Part shown: positions 53,183-62,187 of the stretch, piece by piece
Layout of the letters: each line of letters opens with the position of its first letter
Position numbering within the stretch: position 1 is the stretch's first letter
Assembly: GCF_900113675.1 (NCBI RefSeq)
Contig: NZ_FOQE01000002.1
Coordinates: 1 to 64,000, forward strand
Direction of reading: 5' to 3'
DNA: 64,000 nucleotides
Source of the DNA: Pisciglobus halotolerans
GTDB lineage: Bacteria; Bacillota; Bacilli; Lactobacillales; Carnobacteriaceae
Program-made: the position numbers and the translations under genes
The notes under the pieces: generated by a model
The model's input: the letters and a program-made list of their open reading frames with translations, nothing else
What the model was told of the DNA's origin: nothing
Databases searched by the model: none

Positions 53183-54556
53183 TTATTCATTCGACTGCAT
53201 CATCAGTCGACTTTTTTTTTCAAATTCAGATGACTTTGCAAGACTATTGATGCCGACCAACACTAAAAACAGATGGACACCAAAGTAATGCATAATAAAA
53301 GAATCTAATGCGAAATTGGCAACAAGCAGCAAAATCAGCGAAATGGAAGAATAGTGGAAGAAGGATAAGCTCGTTTGCCGCTTTAAGTTGCTGCGCAAAA
53401 CCGTGTTCATTTGGAAAAACAATTGTAAAGCGATCAATATTCCTACAAGGCCCAAATAATACCATGCAATCAGGTACATATTATGGGATATTTCATCATT
53501 CAGGTACTCTCCTGTTACACCATTTCCAAACATCATCCATTTCGTATTCTCTGTAATACCATACAAGTAATGGAACCAAATCGTAGAACGGCCTGTCGTC
53601 AATGAAGAAGCGTCCGTACCTTGACTTAAAAAGCGGAATAAAAATGCCTCATAGAAGTAATCTTTTGCATAGACCCAACCGATGCAAAAGAGAGCTGTTA
53701 ACAATACTAAGATTTTCCCCAGCTGTTTTAAGTCGTTTTTAAACAAGAACAGAAAGACAAAACTCAGCAACAAACCTAAACTCAGTAAAAACATCTTAGA
53801 TAAAGATAATAAACCAAAAACGATGAGTGCCATCCCTAACACGTAATCAATCGCTTTCCCTTTCCGTGCCATGATGATCATCACGAGACAAGATAAACCA
53901 ATCAAAACTTGGATCGCATAATAGTTAGGATCAATATCCAACCCTGAAAAGCGGTTGTATAAATGACCGGCAGTATGAACAGTATACCCAGTAAAATAAC
54001 TGTCTAAATACTGCCTGATCGTAGGAATGAAAGAACCGAACATAGCGATCAAACTAGAAACTGTCAACCCAGCGGCATAGGTTCGCGCATAAGTTTTGAA
54101 AGCGTCGGGCTTTTCTACAAACAAGATGGCCAAATACACAGCGGCAAAGTTTGCCAGAAAACTGACAGCACCTTTTAAAGAGGTGGAGGCATTCATCATT
54201 AATGAAAAGAGGATATAACTAACAAAAAGCAGCATGCTGATCACGTAATAGGACGGGATCTGGGTTCGGTCCAGCAAAATCGTCAGCAGCATGATCAAAC
54301 AATAGGCCAGCGTAAGAACGGTAAAAAGAGAGGTCTGGGTAAAATAAAACTTCGTCGCATAAGCCCAAGGTGTAAAATATAAAATGACTTTGATCTTATG
54401 TTCTGACTTTTCTAACAACATTGCCGTTCCCGCTGTTAGTAGAAATAGGATCAAAAAGATGTTGCTTCCTGTAACCATCTTGAGTAAAACAAACAGACTG
54501 CCAACTAGACAACTGAGATTGCTGACATCAAAAAGCCGCGCTTTGCTTGATTCCAT
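53183..54556 (-). CDS. O-antigen ligase/polymerase family protein (Wzy-like)
   Basis: About 457 residues, around ten to twelve predicted helices and a larger extracellular loop near 290-360 (FLSQGTDASSLTTGRSTIWF, the Wzy_C-type segment with a conserved Arg, then NGVTGEYLNDEISHNMYLI with the conserved His). Joins repeat units on the outer face. Start ATG 54554-54556 (MESSKARLFD) with AGAGGTGA upstream. As for all Wzy proteins, sequence conservation is low; identification is by topology and these motifs. Confidence 0.82.
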   Translation of the reverse strand: MESSKARLFDVSNLSCLVGSLFVLLKMVTGSNIFLILFLLTAGTAMLLEKSEHKIKVILYFTPWAYATKFYFTQTSLFTVLTLAYCLIMLLTILLDRTQIPSYYVISMLLFVSYILFSLMMNASTSLKGAVSFLANFAAVYLAILFVEKPDAFKTYARTYAAGLTVSSLIAMFGSFIPTIRQYLDSYFTGYTVHTAGHLYNRFSGLDIDPNYYAIQVLIGLSCLVMIIMARKGKAIDYVLGMALIVFGLLSLSKMFLLSLGLLLSFVFLFLFKNDLKQLGKILVLLTALFCIGWVYAKDYFYEAFLFRFLSQGTDASSLTTGRSTIWFHYLYGITENTKWMMFGNGVTGEYLNDEISHNMYLIAWYYLGLVGILIALQLFFQMNTVLRSNLKRQTSLSFFHYSSISLILLLVANFALDSFIMHYFGVHLFLVLVGINSLAKSSEFEKKSRLMMQSNE

Positions 54557-54594
54557 TCTCACTTCACCTCTTCTGCTCAAAATGGCTGCTGAAT

Positions 54595-55851
54595 TTACGC
54601 TTCTAACACATTTTCCAGCTGCTGTAGCGCCATTTGGTTATCAAGCGGATTTTGTTGGATGTAGGTTTTAAATTGTTGGGTCTTTTCAGGATGTTCTAAC
54701 AAGTCCTTCAGCTGTTGATACAAGTCTTCAGTGTCCATCTTGGTGATCAGGCCGTTATAACCTGAAAAGATTTGTTCTTCCGCTGCTGCATAAGGAGTTG
54801 TGACAACGGGGACACCTAAAATCAATGCTTCGTTGACAACCATTGGATAACCCTCATACTGCGAAGTCAGCACGAATAAATCACTCTGCGCTACTGCAGG
54901 ATAAGGATTCAGCAATGATCCGCGATAAAGGATAAAACGATCCAGCTCTGCCAAGCGAACTTGTTCCCGATTCCTTTCTAAATCAGGTCCTTCACCAATG
55001 ATTTCCCAATGAAAATTATTTATACCGCTCCTCGTCAATTTTTTCACGACTGTTAAGATGCGATCCAGGCGCTTTTGCTGATTATCGATGCGCGCGACCG
55101 TGACCAATTTTACGAACGGCAAATCGATCTCTCTGCGGTCTTTAGCTTCTTGTTGCGTTACCGATTTTTCTGTATTTGGTAAATGACCTTTATCCTCCAC
55201 ACATTCTGATCGGTGGTTTCTTTGGGCTTTTTCAACGATCTCCTCTAAAGGAAAAAAATTATAAACAGTTCCTACTTTTGCTGCATATTCCGGTAAAAAT
55301 TTTCTGAACTTTACTGCACATGCTTCGGAAACACAAACGATCCGATCAAAGTTCTCATAAACTTGACGACAATGGTCTACTTCAAAGTTGCCTTCAAAGG
55401 GGTCATTATGGATCCAAGCAATCTTTTGTCGTGCGTTCACAAAATCAGCTACATATTGATTGGTCCCTTGATTGAAATAACCATAAGGAACATCGGTAAA
55501 GTAAGAAATAGCAACATCATAAGAACCAAGCGCTTTTTGTCTTTTAAACAAAGCGGCATAAAACCTTTTTGTGTCTCTCATTCTTACACCAAGTGTCAGA
55601 CCGATCCGGTACCAATAATCTACACTGCCTTTTTTCTGTGCCAGCTTATGATAAGGCGTAGCTACAAGCTGCAATCCTTTTGTTCCTTGATAAAAATTGA
55701 CTTCAGGCGGTATTTCAGCGGTGTAGTCGCCAGTGCCGAATAAGAATAGATCGATCGTATGCTGCTGTTTGACCAATTCTTTCAACGTATTGATCAATGC
55801 GATTTGGACACCGCCCTGCTGTAAGTTTTGGCCAACAAAGAGAATATTCAT
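54595..55851 (-). CDS. Glycosyltransferase family 4
   Basis: About 418 residues, GT-B fold. N-terminal LFVGQNLQQGGVQIALINTL with the GG motif; C-terminal half with KLVTVARIDNQQKRLDRIL, SDLFVLTSQYEGYPMVVNEA and its EGYPMVVNEA (E-x7-E) signature. A 30-residue hydrophilic insertion (about 225-255) lies between the domains. Start ATG 55849-55851 with AAAGGAG upstream. The preceding 184 bp up to the next gene (55852-56035) show only weak hairpins. Confidence 0.88.
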   Translation of the reverse strand: MNILFVGQNLQQGGVQIALINTLKELVKQQHTIDLFLFGTGDYTAEIPPEVNFYQGTKGLQLVATPYHKLAQKKGSVDYWYRIGLTLGVRMRDTKRFYAALFKRQKALGSYDVAISYFTDVPYGYFNQGTNQYVADFVNARQKIAWIHNDPFEGNFEVDHCRQVYENFDRIVCVSEACAVKFRKFLPEYAAKVGTVYNFFPLEEIVEKAQRNHRSECVEDKGHLPNTEKSVTQQEAKDRREIDLPFVKLVTVARIDNQQKRLDRILTVVKKLTRSGINNFHWEIIGEGPDLERNREQVRLAELDRFILYRGSLLNPYPAVAQSDLFVLTSQYEGYPMVVNEALILGVPVVTTPYAAAEEQIFSGYNGLITKMDTEDLYQQLKDLLEHPEKTQQFKTYIQQNPLDNQMALQQLENVLEA

Positions 55852-56035
55852 CCTGCTACTCCTTTCTCGATGCAAACACTGCAGCAATAGCATCCCTATT
55901 CGCTGTTTTTTTCAGTGTTGCAGGCGTTTTTTCAAAAAGAGAATGTATTGAAGATATCAAGGCTACGCACTATCATTTTTGCTCCCTATGCTATCTTTCC
56001 TTAGTCAGCGAATCATTGTGATCGCATACATTCTT

Positions 56036-57067
56036 TTACCGTTTGACGATCCGTGAAACAGTCGGCAAAAAGAATCTGGTCAGCAGATAAAATAAATGTG
56101 TTCTTCTTTTTTTGATCAGTTGGTAATAAAAACGCTTATAGCGATTCATTTTTTCTTCTTCCATATAAGGAAAACAAGCTTGCAACTCTCGATGAGCGAA
56201 TAACGCTTCAAGTTGCTGAATGGTTGCACGATAAGAAGCTGGGTTTTCCTCTGAACATAAATTTAAAGCTTGCCACAAACTGATCGAGACTTTCCTTCTT
56301 TGCAGCTGCTGATCCAGCAAAACTTCTTGACTGATCGATCGGCAATACTGATCGATCGCAATGGTTGCACTTTCAAAATCTTTATGCGGATGGAAACGGC
56401 TTGTGACGGATTCGATTTCTTTACGGTAACCATAAAGATGATGGTCGCTTAGATAGCAGCAATTTTTTGCTTGTAATAAATACATGACGTTAAACAATCC
56501 ATCTTCATTCAAAGCCACTTCTGTTTGAAAGCGAATCTGATGTTGTTCAATCAGCTCCCTTTTATACAACGCTGCTCCCACTGACCCAAACAGCATACCG
56601 GATAAGGTCCCATCGTCGATCAATCGTGAACGAATCTCAGCAATAGCATAAGTGCCTCCTGGGATCCTTGGCGCTCGGTAAATTCTTCTATCATTGTAGT
56701 GATAAAAATAATTGGCAAACACAGCGTCAACTTGCTTTTCTTCCATTGTTTGAACAAGTATCTCCAGTGCTTGATTCGTTAACGTATCATCTGCATCCAG
56801 AAAAGCGATATATTTGCCTGTTGCCAAAGCCAGTCCAACATTTCTAGTCGCTGAGACACCTTCATTTTCTTTCGTCATGACAACGACTCGGTTATCTTGC
56901 TGCATGTATCGTTGGCAAATAGTTGCTGAATGGTCACAAGAACCATCATCGATCAGCAGAACTTCGATGTCTGTTAAGCTTTGCGTCAAAATACTGTCGA
57001 TACAGGAAGCTAAGAAGTCTTCGGCGTTATAGATGGGAACGATCACGCTTACCAATGGTCTTGTCAT
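56036..57067 (-). CDS. Glycosyltransferase family 2
   Basis: About 343 residues, GT-A fold: SVIVPIYNAEDFLASCIDSI at the N terminus, LLIDDGSCDHSA, and the metal-binding DXD in YIAFLDADDTLT. The C-terminal 130 residues are basic and aromatic, as in enzymes of CpsJ/EpsJ type. Start ATG 57065-57067 (MTRPLVSVIV) with AAGGG 8 nt upstream; a GTG three codons earlier is possible. Sugar donor unknown. Confidence 0.88.
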   Translation of the reverse strand: MTRPLVSVIVPIYNAEDFLASCIDSILTQSLTDIEVLLIDDGSCDHSATICQRYMQQDNRVVVMTKENEGVSATRNVGLALATGKYIAFLDADDTLTNQALEILVQTMEEKQVDAVFANYFYHYNDRRIYRAPRIPGGTYAIAEIRSRLIDDGTLSGMLFGSVGAALYKRELIEQHQIRFQTEVALNEDGLFNVMYLLQAKNCCYLSDHHLYGYRKEIESVTSRFHPHKDFESATIAIDQYCRSISQEVLLDQQLQRRKVSISLWQALNLCSEENPASYRATIQQLEALFAHRELQACFPYMEEEKMNRYKRFYYQLIKKRRTHLFYLLTRFFLPTVSRIVKR

Positions 57068-57078
57068 GGTCAACACCC

Positions 57079-58302
57079 TTATCTTATTGTTTTCTTTTGT
57101 TCTGATGCTAATGCTGTTGTCAAAGGAGAAACCATAGGCGTTTGTAACGTTTCCTGATAGAGCTTTTTCATTTTTTGGGAAATTTTTTCGATCCCATATT
57201 GCTCGATCAACTGTAAGCTTTGCTCGCTAAAGGATTCACGCAAAGTTTTTGATGCGTATAGTTTTTTTATCGCAGCCGCGAAAGAAGCTGCATTTTCCTT
57301 TTCGATCACAAAACCATTAGTCCCATGCTGCACTAAGTCACGGTTTCCGCGGCAATCTGTTACCACTAAAGGTAAACCTATTGCCATTCCTTCCATAATA
57401 TTGACTGGCAGCCCCTCTTGCTTAGAGGAAGAAACAACGATATCTGCCATTTGCATCAATTGATGGACGTCGGTTCGATACCCCAGCAGATCAACATGAT
57501 TTTCTACGCCTAATGCTTGGATCTGCTCTTGATAAACATTCTTTTTATCCCCATCGCCAATTAAAAGCAACTTTATATTTTTGATGTCTTGCGATAATTG
57601 TTGGACAACTTTGATCAATAGCTCTTGATGTTTGCGCGTGCATAATTCACCAACATAAATCAAAATGAAATCATCTTCTGGAAAGCCTAGTTTTTTTCTG
57701 ACTTTTCTGCGAAGTTCATCGTTAGTGGGCATGAATCGTTTTTGATCAATGCCGACACCTTCTATCAAGGTCAACTTCTCAGCTTTGAAACGGCGCTCAT
57801 GCGCAGCTGCAAAATCTTCATCATTGATCGTGATCAAGTTGTCCGTTAACCGCGCCAACCACTTTTCAACTGGATAATACAATAGCCAATTCTTTTTTGG
57901 AGCGCCATCAAAAAAATGGAATCCATGGGCAGTATAAATGACTTTTGTTCCTTTTTTTCTACTTTCTGCCGCTGCCAAGCGAGTCAATACGCCGCCGATC
58001 GGAGAGTGACAATGAATCAAGGCATATTGTTCACGATCAAATATTTTTTTGATCTGAAACAAAGACTGTAAGTTAGTGATTTTTAAAGGGTCACGATCAA
58101 TGGCGATATCAAAAGCTGTTACGCCCATCGCTTCCAATTCTTCTTTAAATGCTTTGTTTCTGCCTTTTGCTGTTTCACTATCTTCAGTAAAGTTAGCTAA
58201 TACATGGACTTCCTGGCCCATTTCCTGCAGCAAACGGATATTGTCGCGATTGAAAGCTGAGATCATAGGAGCAACAGATGCCATGATTAATGCTTTTGAC
58301 AT
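57079..58302 (-). CDS. Glycosyltransferase family 4 (EpsD/CapM-like)
   Basis: 407 residues, GT-B fold: ALIHCHSPIGGVLTRLAAAE, VIYTAHGFHFFDGAPKKNWL (a block typical of EpsD/Cps GT4 enzymes), IYVGELCTRKHQELLIKVVQ, and the donor-site signature SSSKQEGLPVNIMEGMAIGL. The last 20 residues are Ser/Thr-rich. ATG start with AAGGAGGG upstream; 17 bp after the aminotransferase gene. Confidence 0.9.
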   Translation of the reverse strand: MSKALIMASVAPMISAFNRDNIRLLQEMGQEVHVLANFTEDSETAKGRNKAFKEELEAMGVTAFDIAIDRDPLKITNLQSLFQIKKIFDREQYALIHCHSPIGGVLTRLAAAESRKKGTKVIYTAHGFHFFDGAPKKNWLLYYPVEKWLARLTDNLITINDEDFAAAHERRFKAEKLTLIEGVGIDQKRFMPTNDELRRKVRKKLGFPEDDFILIYVGELCTRKHQELLIKVVQQLSQDIKNIKLLLIGDGDKKNVYQEQIQALGVENHVDLLGYRTDVHQLMQMADIVVSSSKQEGLPVNIMEGMAIGLPLVVTDCRGNRDLVQHGTNGFVIEKENAASFAAAIKKLYASKTLRESFSEQSLQLIEQYGIEKISQKMKKLYQETLQTPMVSPLTTALASEQKKTIR

Positions 58303-58319
58303 GCTGATTCCCTCCTTTT

Positions 58320-59546
58320 TTAAGTTAATGGATAGGATAAGATAGAGGATACAGGGGAAAACGTTTGTGTTGCTGGAGAGGAGGTGGAGACGATTTGAGG
58401 GAGAAAAATATGATGGAGTGTTTCGATAACGCGGTATTGTTCTTCGATGGTTAAATTACTGCCTGAAGGTAGGCAAAGTCCCATTGAGAAAAGCAACTCA
58501 GAAACAGGGCTGGTCCGTTCATTGTGGCGATAGAACGGAGCGTCTTTGAATAAAGGTTGAAGATGAAGCGGTTTCCAAAGCAGACGCGTTTCAATGCCGG
58601 CTTGGTCCATCAGTTGCATGACTTCAATCGGTTTTTGATAAAAAATAGTAGGATCGATCAGCAACGTTGTCAGCCAACGATTAGAAAAAGTCCCTTGCAT
58701 TTCCGGCATAAACTGAATTCCTTCAATCGCATTCATTTCCTGTACGTAAAGATCGAATATCGCTCTGCGAGTCGCTATTCTTTCTTCCAACACTTGCAGC
58801 TGCGCAATTCCGATACCTGCTGAAATATTGCTCATCCGATAGTTATAACCTACTGTGGAATGTTGGTAATATGGCGCTGGATCTTTGGCTTGTGTTGCCA
58901 AAAAGCGTGCCGTTTCAATCAATTCTTCATCATCTGACACCAATGCACCCCCACCAGAAGTTGTAATGATTTTATTTCCATTAAAAGAGTAAATGCCGAT
59001 TTTGCCAAGTGTCCCGCTTTTCTTATTTTGATAAGACGCACCCAATGATTCAGCAGCATCTTCTATGATAGGAACACCATAGGCATCTGCCAGCATCAGC
59101 AACGGATCCATATCTGCATGTTGTCCATACAGATGAACCACAATGATGGCTTTTGGAAGACGTTGTTCACGTTTGGCTTCTGCTAAAGCTCGTGCCAGTG
59201 CTCTTGGCGACATATTCCATGTACCCGGCTCTGAATCGATAAAAGTCAATTCAGCACCAAGATAAAGAGCTGGATTAGCACTAGCGATAAAGGTAAACGA
59301 AGAACAAAAAACACGATCACCTTTTTTAACGCCTAAGACAGCCAAGGCTAAGTGGATCGCTGCCGTACCTGAATTAGTAACAGTAGCTGCTTTTGCTCCT
59401 GTGTATCGCGCTAAGTCTTCTTCAAACTGGTTGACATTGGGTCCAAGCGGTGCGATCCAATTGGTTTGAAAAGCTTGGTCAATATAGTGCTGTTCGTTTC
59501 CTGACATATGAGGAGAAGAAAGTAAAATCTTTTTTGTTCGCTGCAT
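58320..59546 (-). CDS. DegT/DnrJ/EryC1/StrS aminotransferase (PglE/EpsN-like)
   Basis: PLP aminotransferase predicted to aminate C4 of a UDP-4-keto-6-deoxy-GlcNAc. PLP lysine in YSFNGNKIITTSGGG; further blocks TNSGTAAIHLALAVLGVKKG, SSFTFIASANPALYLGA, PIIEDAAESLGASY, GYNYRMSNISAGIG. About 408 residues, with a Ser/Thr/Pro-rich C-terminal extension of about 30 residues (STSSPATQTFSPVSS) beyond the usual end. Start ATG 59544-59546 with GGGAG 8 nt upstream. With the dehydratase at 48201 it forms an EpsC/EpsN-type pair, but the usual acetyltransferase (EpsM/PglD) is not in the window. Confidence 0.88.
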   Translation of the reverse strand: MQRTKKILLSSPHMSGNEQHYIDQAFQTNWIAPLGPNVNQFEEDLARYTGAKAATVTNSGTAAIHLALAVLGVKKGDRVFCSSFTFIASANPALYLGAELTFIDSEPGTWNMSPRALARALAEAKREQRLPKAIIVVHLYGQHADMDPLLMLADAYGVPIIEDAAESLGASYQNKKSGTLGKIGIYSFNGNKIITTSGGGALVSDDEELIETARFLATQAKDPAPYYQHSTVGYNYRMSNISAGIGIAQLQVLEERIATRRAIFDLYVQEMNAIEGIQFMPEMQGTFSNRWLTTLLIDPTIFYQKPIEVMQLMDQAGIETRLLWKPLHLQPLFKDAPFYRHNERTSPVSELLFSMGLCLPSGSNLTIEEQYRVIETLHHIFLPQIVSTSSPATQTFSPVSSILSYPLT

Positions 59547-59582
59547 AGCATTCACTCCCAATAATGTTTTAATGGCTTAAGG

Positions 59583-60611
59583 TCAAGTTTGCGTAGAGGG
59601 TGCTGTTTCTGAAGGTGATAGAGAAACCATCATTTCTTTGGCCAAATTTTCAGCGGGCATGATCATGACATCATTGAATTTTGCCATATAGATCTCTGAT
59701 TCATATTCACCAATCTGCACTCTATTTTCTTTTCCTGCTAAGTTATTCAGCAACATTTTCGGAAAAGAAACCCCGCAACCATATGCATGCGGATAGCCGC
59801 CGCCGAAACGCGGATTGATTTCTGAAATCAAGTATTGATCACCGACTTTGAATAAATCGATATCCAACATCCCTTTCAAACCTGTTTCTTCAACCACAGA
59901 TTGGATGAACTCGAAAAGCTGTTCATCTTTGAAAGAACGTGCTTTATCTGTTTCTCCTGCTCGCATATTGATTTTTTCTTTCGTGAAAATAGAGACGACT
60001 TTTCCGGTATGCAAATCAACATAAACATCTGCTCCGATCTCGATGCCATCCATAAATTCTTGGATCATCATGTTTTCTCCGTTTAAGATCAAGTCCTCCA
60101 TCTCATCACTAGAATGAGCTTTGTGGATTTGCGCGCTAGCACTGCCGTTGTAAGGTTTGACAAAGACTGGAAAAGAAATCTTCCCTTTTTCCATATCTTG
60201 ATAGAATTGATGCTCATTTAAATAACTTTTTGGCGTTGGGATCTGCTTCTCGGTTAAAAATTCATATAAAGCATATTTGTTGAAGCATAGCTCCACTTTA
60301 TCAGCATCAGAAATAATAGGGACTGTGTCGATAGCCAAAAAGTCGTGTTGGTGTTTGGCCAATAAGTTGAGCTCGGGATCGATCAAGGAAAAAATAGCTT
60401 TGATCTGTTTTTCTTTACACAACGTTAAGAGCGTATCTAAATATTGTTTGTCTTGAATGTGTGGAATGATCACAGCTTCATCTGCTTCATAAAGGGCTGG
60501 TGCCAATGGACTATGATCAGCCGCGATCACCTTTCCTCTTCCTGCTAACGCTTCTTTGAAATAAGCAATAATTTTGTTTCGTGTGCCACAACTTAGGATA
60601 AGAAGATTCAT
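59583..60611 (-). CDS. ATP-grasp ligase
   Basis: 342 residues. Pre-ATP-grasp domain (NLLILSCGTRNKIIAYFKEA), ATP-binding core with FPVFVKPYNGSASAQIHKA and MMIQEFMDGIEIGADVYV, and the metal-binding end DIDLFKVGDQYLISEINPRF followed by GGGYPHAYGCG. It resembles carbamoyl-phosphate-synthase-like ligases that make an amide or peptide bond from a carboxylate and an amine using ATP. In this operon it could join an amino acid to the 4-amino sugar (inference). Ser/Thr/Pro-rich tail. ATG start with AGGAGG 10 nt upstream; ATGA overlap with the ancestral reading frame of the preceding gene. Confidence 0.85.
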   Translation of the reverse strand: MNLLILSCGTRNKIIAYFKEALAGRGKVIAADHSPLAPALYEADEAVIIPHIQDKQYLDTLLTLCKEKQIKAIFSLIDPELNLLAKHQHDFLAIDTVPIISDADKVELCFNKYALYEFLTEKQIPTPKSYLNEHQFYQDMEKGKISFPVFVKPYNGSASAQIHKAHSSDEMEDLILNGENMMIQEFMDGIEIGADVYVDLHTGKVVSIFTKEKINMRAGETDKARSFKDEQLFEFIQSVVEETGLKGMLDIDLFKVGDQYLISEINPRFGGGYPHAYGCGVSFPKMLLNNLAGKENRVQIGEYESEIYMAKFNDVMIMPAENLAKEMMVSLSPSETAPSTQT

Positions 60612-60859
60612 GATTTGAGCGCCTCCTGTCTTTCATTTGAATGTATATTAGAGCTTTCAGGCAAAAATGCTGTCTGTTTATCTGGTCTTGTTTGATAAGT
60701 CTCCATTCGTTTGGCGACTCCCCATAGAAAAAGGTAAGAAGGCAATCCTGGATTTGAAACACCGTCAAACGGGATATCTTTAAAAGGGATAGAGATTCCT
60801 ATTCGATTTAAAAGGATAAAACTGTACATTCTTTTTGTATTCCAAGATAGCGAAGCCAA
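60608..60859 (-). pseudogene. Displaced 3' end of the second PP-loop gene (other frame)
   Basis: This frame reads WNTKRMYSFILLNRIGISIP, then GVSNPGLPSYLFLWGVAKRM, which matches the C terminus of the first paralog (DTKNVYLHVALRKLGIE, then ETNPGAPAYLIHWGVQEMQK). It ends in a TGA that overlaps the ATP-grasp ATG, the normal coupling pattern. So it is the original C terminus, out of frame because one base (probably a T in a CTTTGG context) is missing near 60843-60847. Confidence 0.8.
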
Positions 60860-62187
60860 TGAGGGAAGTTTTGATGCGGTTTTCTTTTGTGCTCCAGATA
60901 GTAAGCATAAAAAGATTGGAAAGAATGCGGAGACATACGCCGTTTTAAACGAGCAGCTGTATCGTAACGATAATTGAAACCCGCTCCAGCTTTTTTAAAA
61001 CCGAACGCTTTACGGTCTACACCTCTTGTTTCAACGATCCTTCTTGGAATCGGGCGATCATAGTCGCCGCCCACTGAATAAGCGTCCATTTCTTTCAAGT
61101 GAGTGACTTTATGGATGGAAGGCCATTGCGCAGCTCCATATAAAGGGACAGGCACGAATATATAATCCGCTTTTAGACGATTTTCTGCTTGAGAGGTTCC
61201 AGAATAAACAAAATCATTAAAACGAAAATCATCATTGACATCTTGGGCGTGTTTGTCCCAAAAATAATCCCCGCGATGTCCTACAAAAACCATTTTTTCT
61301 TTAAATTCTTCCTCAAATGCTGCATAAACGATCCCTGTACCCAAGTCACCTGAAGAAACAAATTCAGACTCGATCAATGCCGTATTGCTCAAATACGCTT
61401 CCGCATCTTTTTTGAGAATTTGCGCATACCCCAGCTGCTGCGCAATGTCTTCTCCAGAATCTTCTGCATATTTTTCAGGTCGGTCAAAAGTCACAGCAGT
61501 ATCGCACCCTAATTCTTTTGCTAATGCAGCACAAGCCGCTGAATCATACCCTTTTGAAATGGTTGTTACTAAGCCATATGCTGCGGTCCTTTCCGGATCT
61601 TGTGCGTTGTCTCTTAATCGTCTTAATGCAGCGAGCAACCGCGTTTCATAATCATTGAAATCAATGAATGGCGGCATGTCCTGTTTTGGCTTTAGCTCGA
61701 TATTCAAATCCTCATCTACTAACACATTGCAATGATAAAATAACCTTAAACGCTTATTTTCAGCTAATGGAATCCACTTTTTTACTTTTTGAAGTCCATT
61801 CAAGATGGTATTGAGGTCTTTTTCATATTCGAAGTAGTGCCTATCCAAGCTGGAATGTGATTGAACAAGAATGAAGGGCAGCGAATTCGAAACATATAAA
61901 CTTTCTTCTGCTTTGATGGCATACAATCGTTCCAATGTATGCGAAGGTGCAGCGAACAAAAACTGCTGCTGTCCATTTTCGACCATGCGCTTTCCGCCAG
62001 ACCCCAATAAGAAATCTGCTTGGTCGAATTGAAAATTTGAAAATGCCCCATCCCACGCCCCTTCCACAAATCCTTCTTCTCTTGTTTCCACTTTTCTGCC
62101 ATGTGACAGTTGCAATGCCAACGTTCCTTTTTCAAGCTTGGCACACCACGCTAAAGAGGCTATACCCTCTATTCTGGTTTCTTTCAC
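60808..62187 (-). CDS. PP-loop (asparagine-synthase-like) protein 2, C terminus frameshifted
   Basis: 459 residues as it reads now. About half identical by eye to the protein encoded next upstream. ATP-pyrophosphatase motif TTISKGYDSAACAALAKELG (SxGxDS) around residue 210; RPIPRRIVETRGVDRKAFGF further on. The N-terminal 170 residues form a separate domain without an N-terminal catalytic Cys, so not a class II glutaminase. GTG start at 62185-62187 with AAGGAGGAG upstream, overlapping the stop of the first paralog. After HWLRYLG the frame leaves homology and stops; the missing C terminus continues in the next frame. Either a recent inactivating deletion or a sequencing error. Confidence 0.8.
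   Translation of the reverse strand: MKETRIEGIASLAWCAKLEKGTLALQLSHGRKVETREEGFVEGAWDGAFSNFQFDQADFLLGSGGKRMVENGQQQFLFAAPSHTLERLYAIKAEESLYVSNSLPFILVQSHSSLDRHYFEYEKDLNTILNGLQKVKKWIPLAENKRLRLFYHCNVLVDEDLNIELKPKQDMPPFIDFNDYETRLLAALRRLRDNAQDPERTAAYGLVTTISKGYDSAACAALAKELGCDTAVTFDRPEKYAEDSGEDIAQQLGYAQILKKDAEAYLSNTALIESEFVSSGDLGTGIVYAAFEEEFKEKMVFVGHRGDYFWDKHAQDVNDDFRFNDFVYSGTSQAENRLKADYIFVPVPLYGAAQWPSIHKVTHLKEMDAYSVGGDYDRPIPRRIVETRGVDRKAFGFKKAGAGFNYRYDTAARLKRRMSPHSFQSFYAYYLEHKRKPHQNFPHWLRYLGIQKECTVLSF

Noticed and set aside
60517-60768. Separate small gene between the PP-loop gene and the ATP-grasp gene
   Set aside because: It overlaps the start of the ATP-grasp gene and the displaced C terminus of the PP-loop gene; the homologous C-terminal frame (60608-60859) explains this stretch better.
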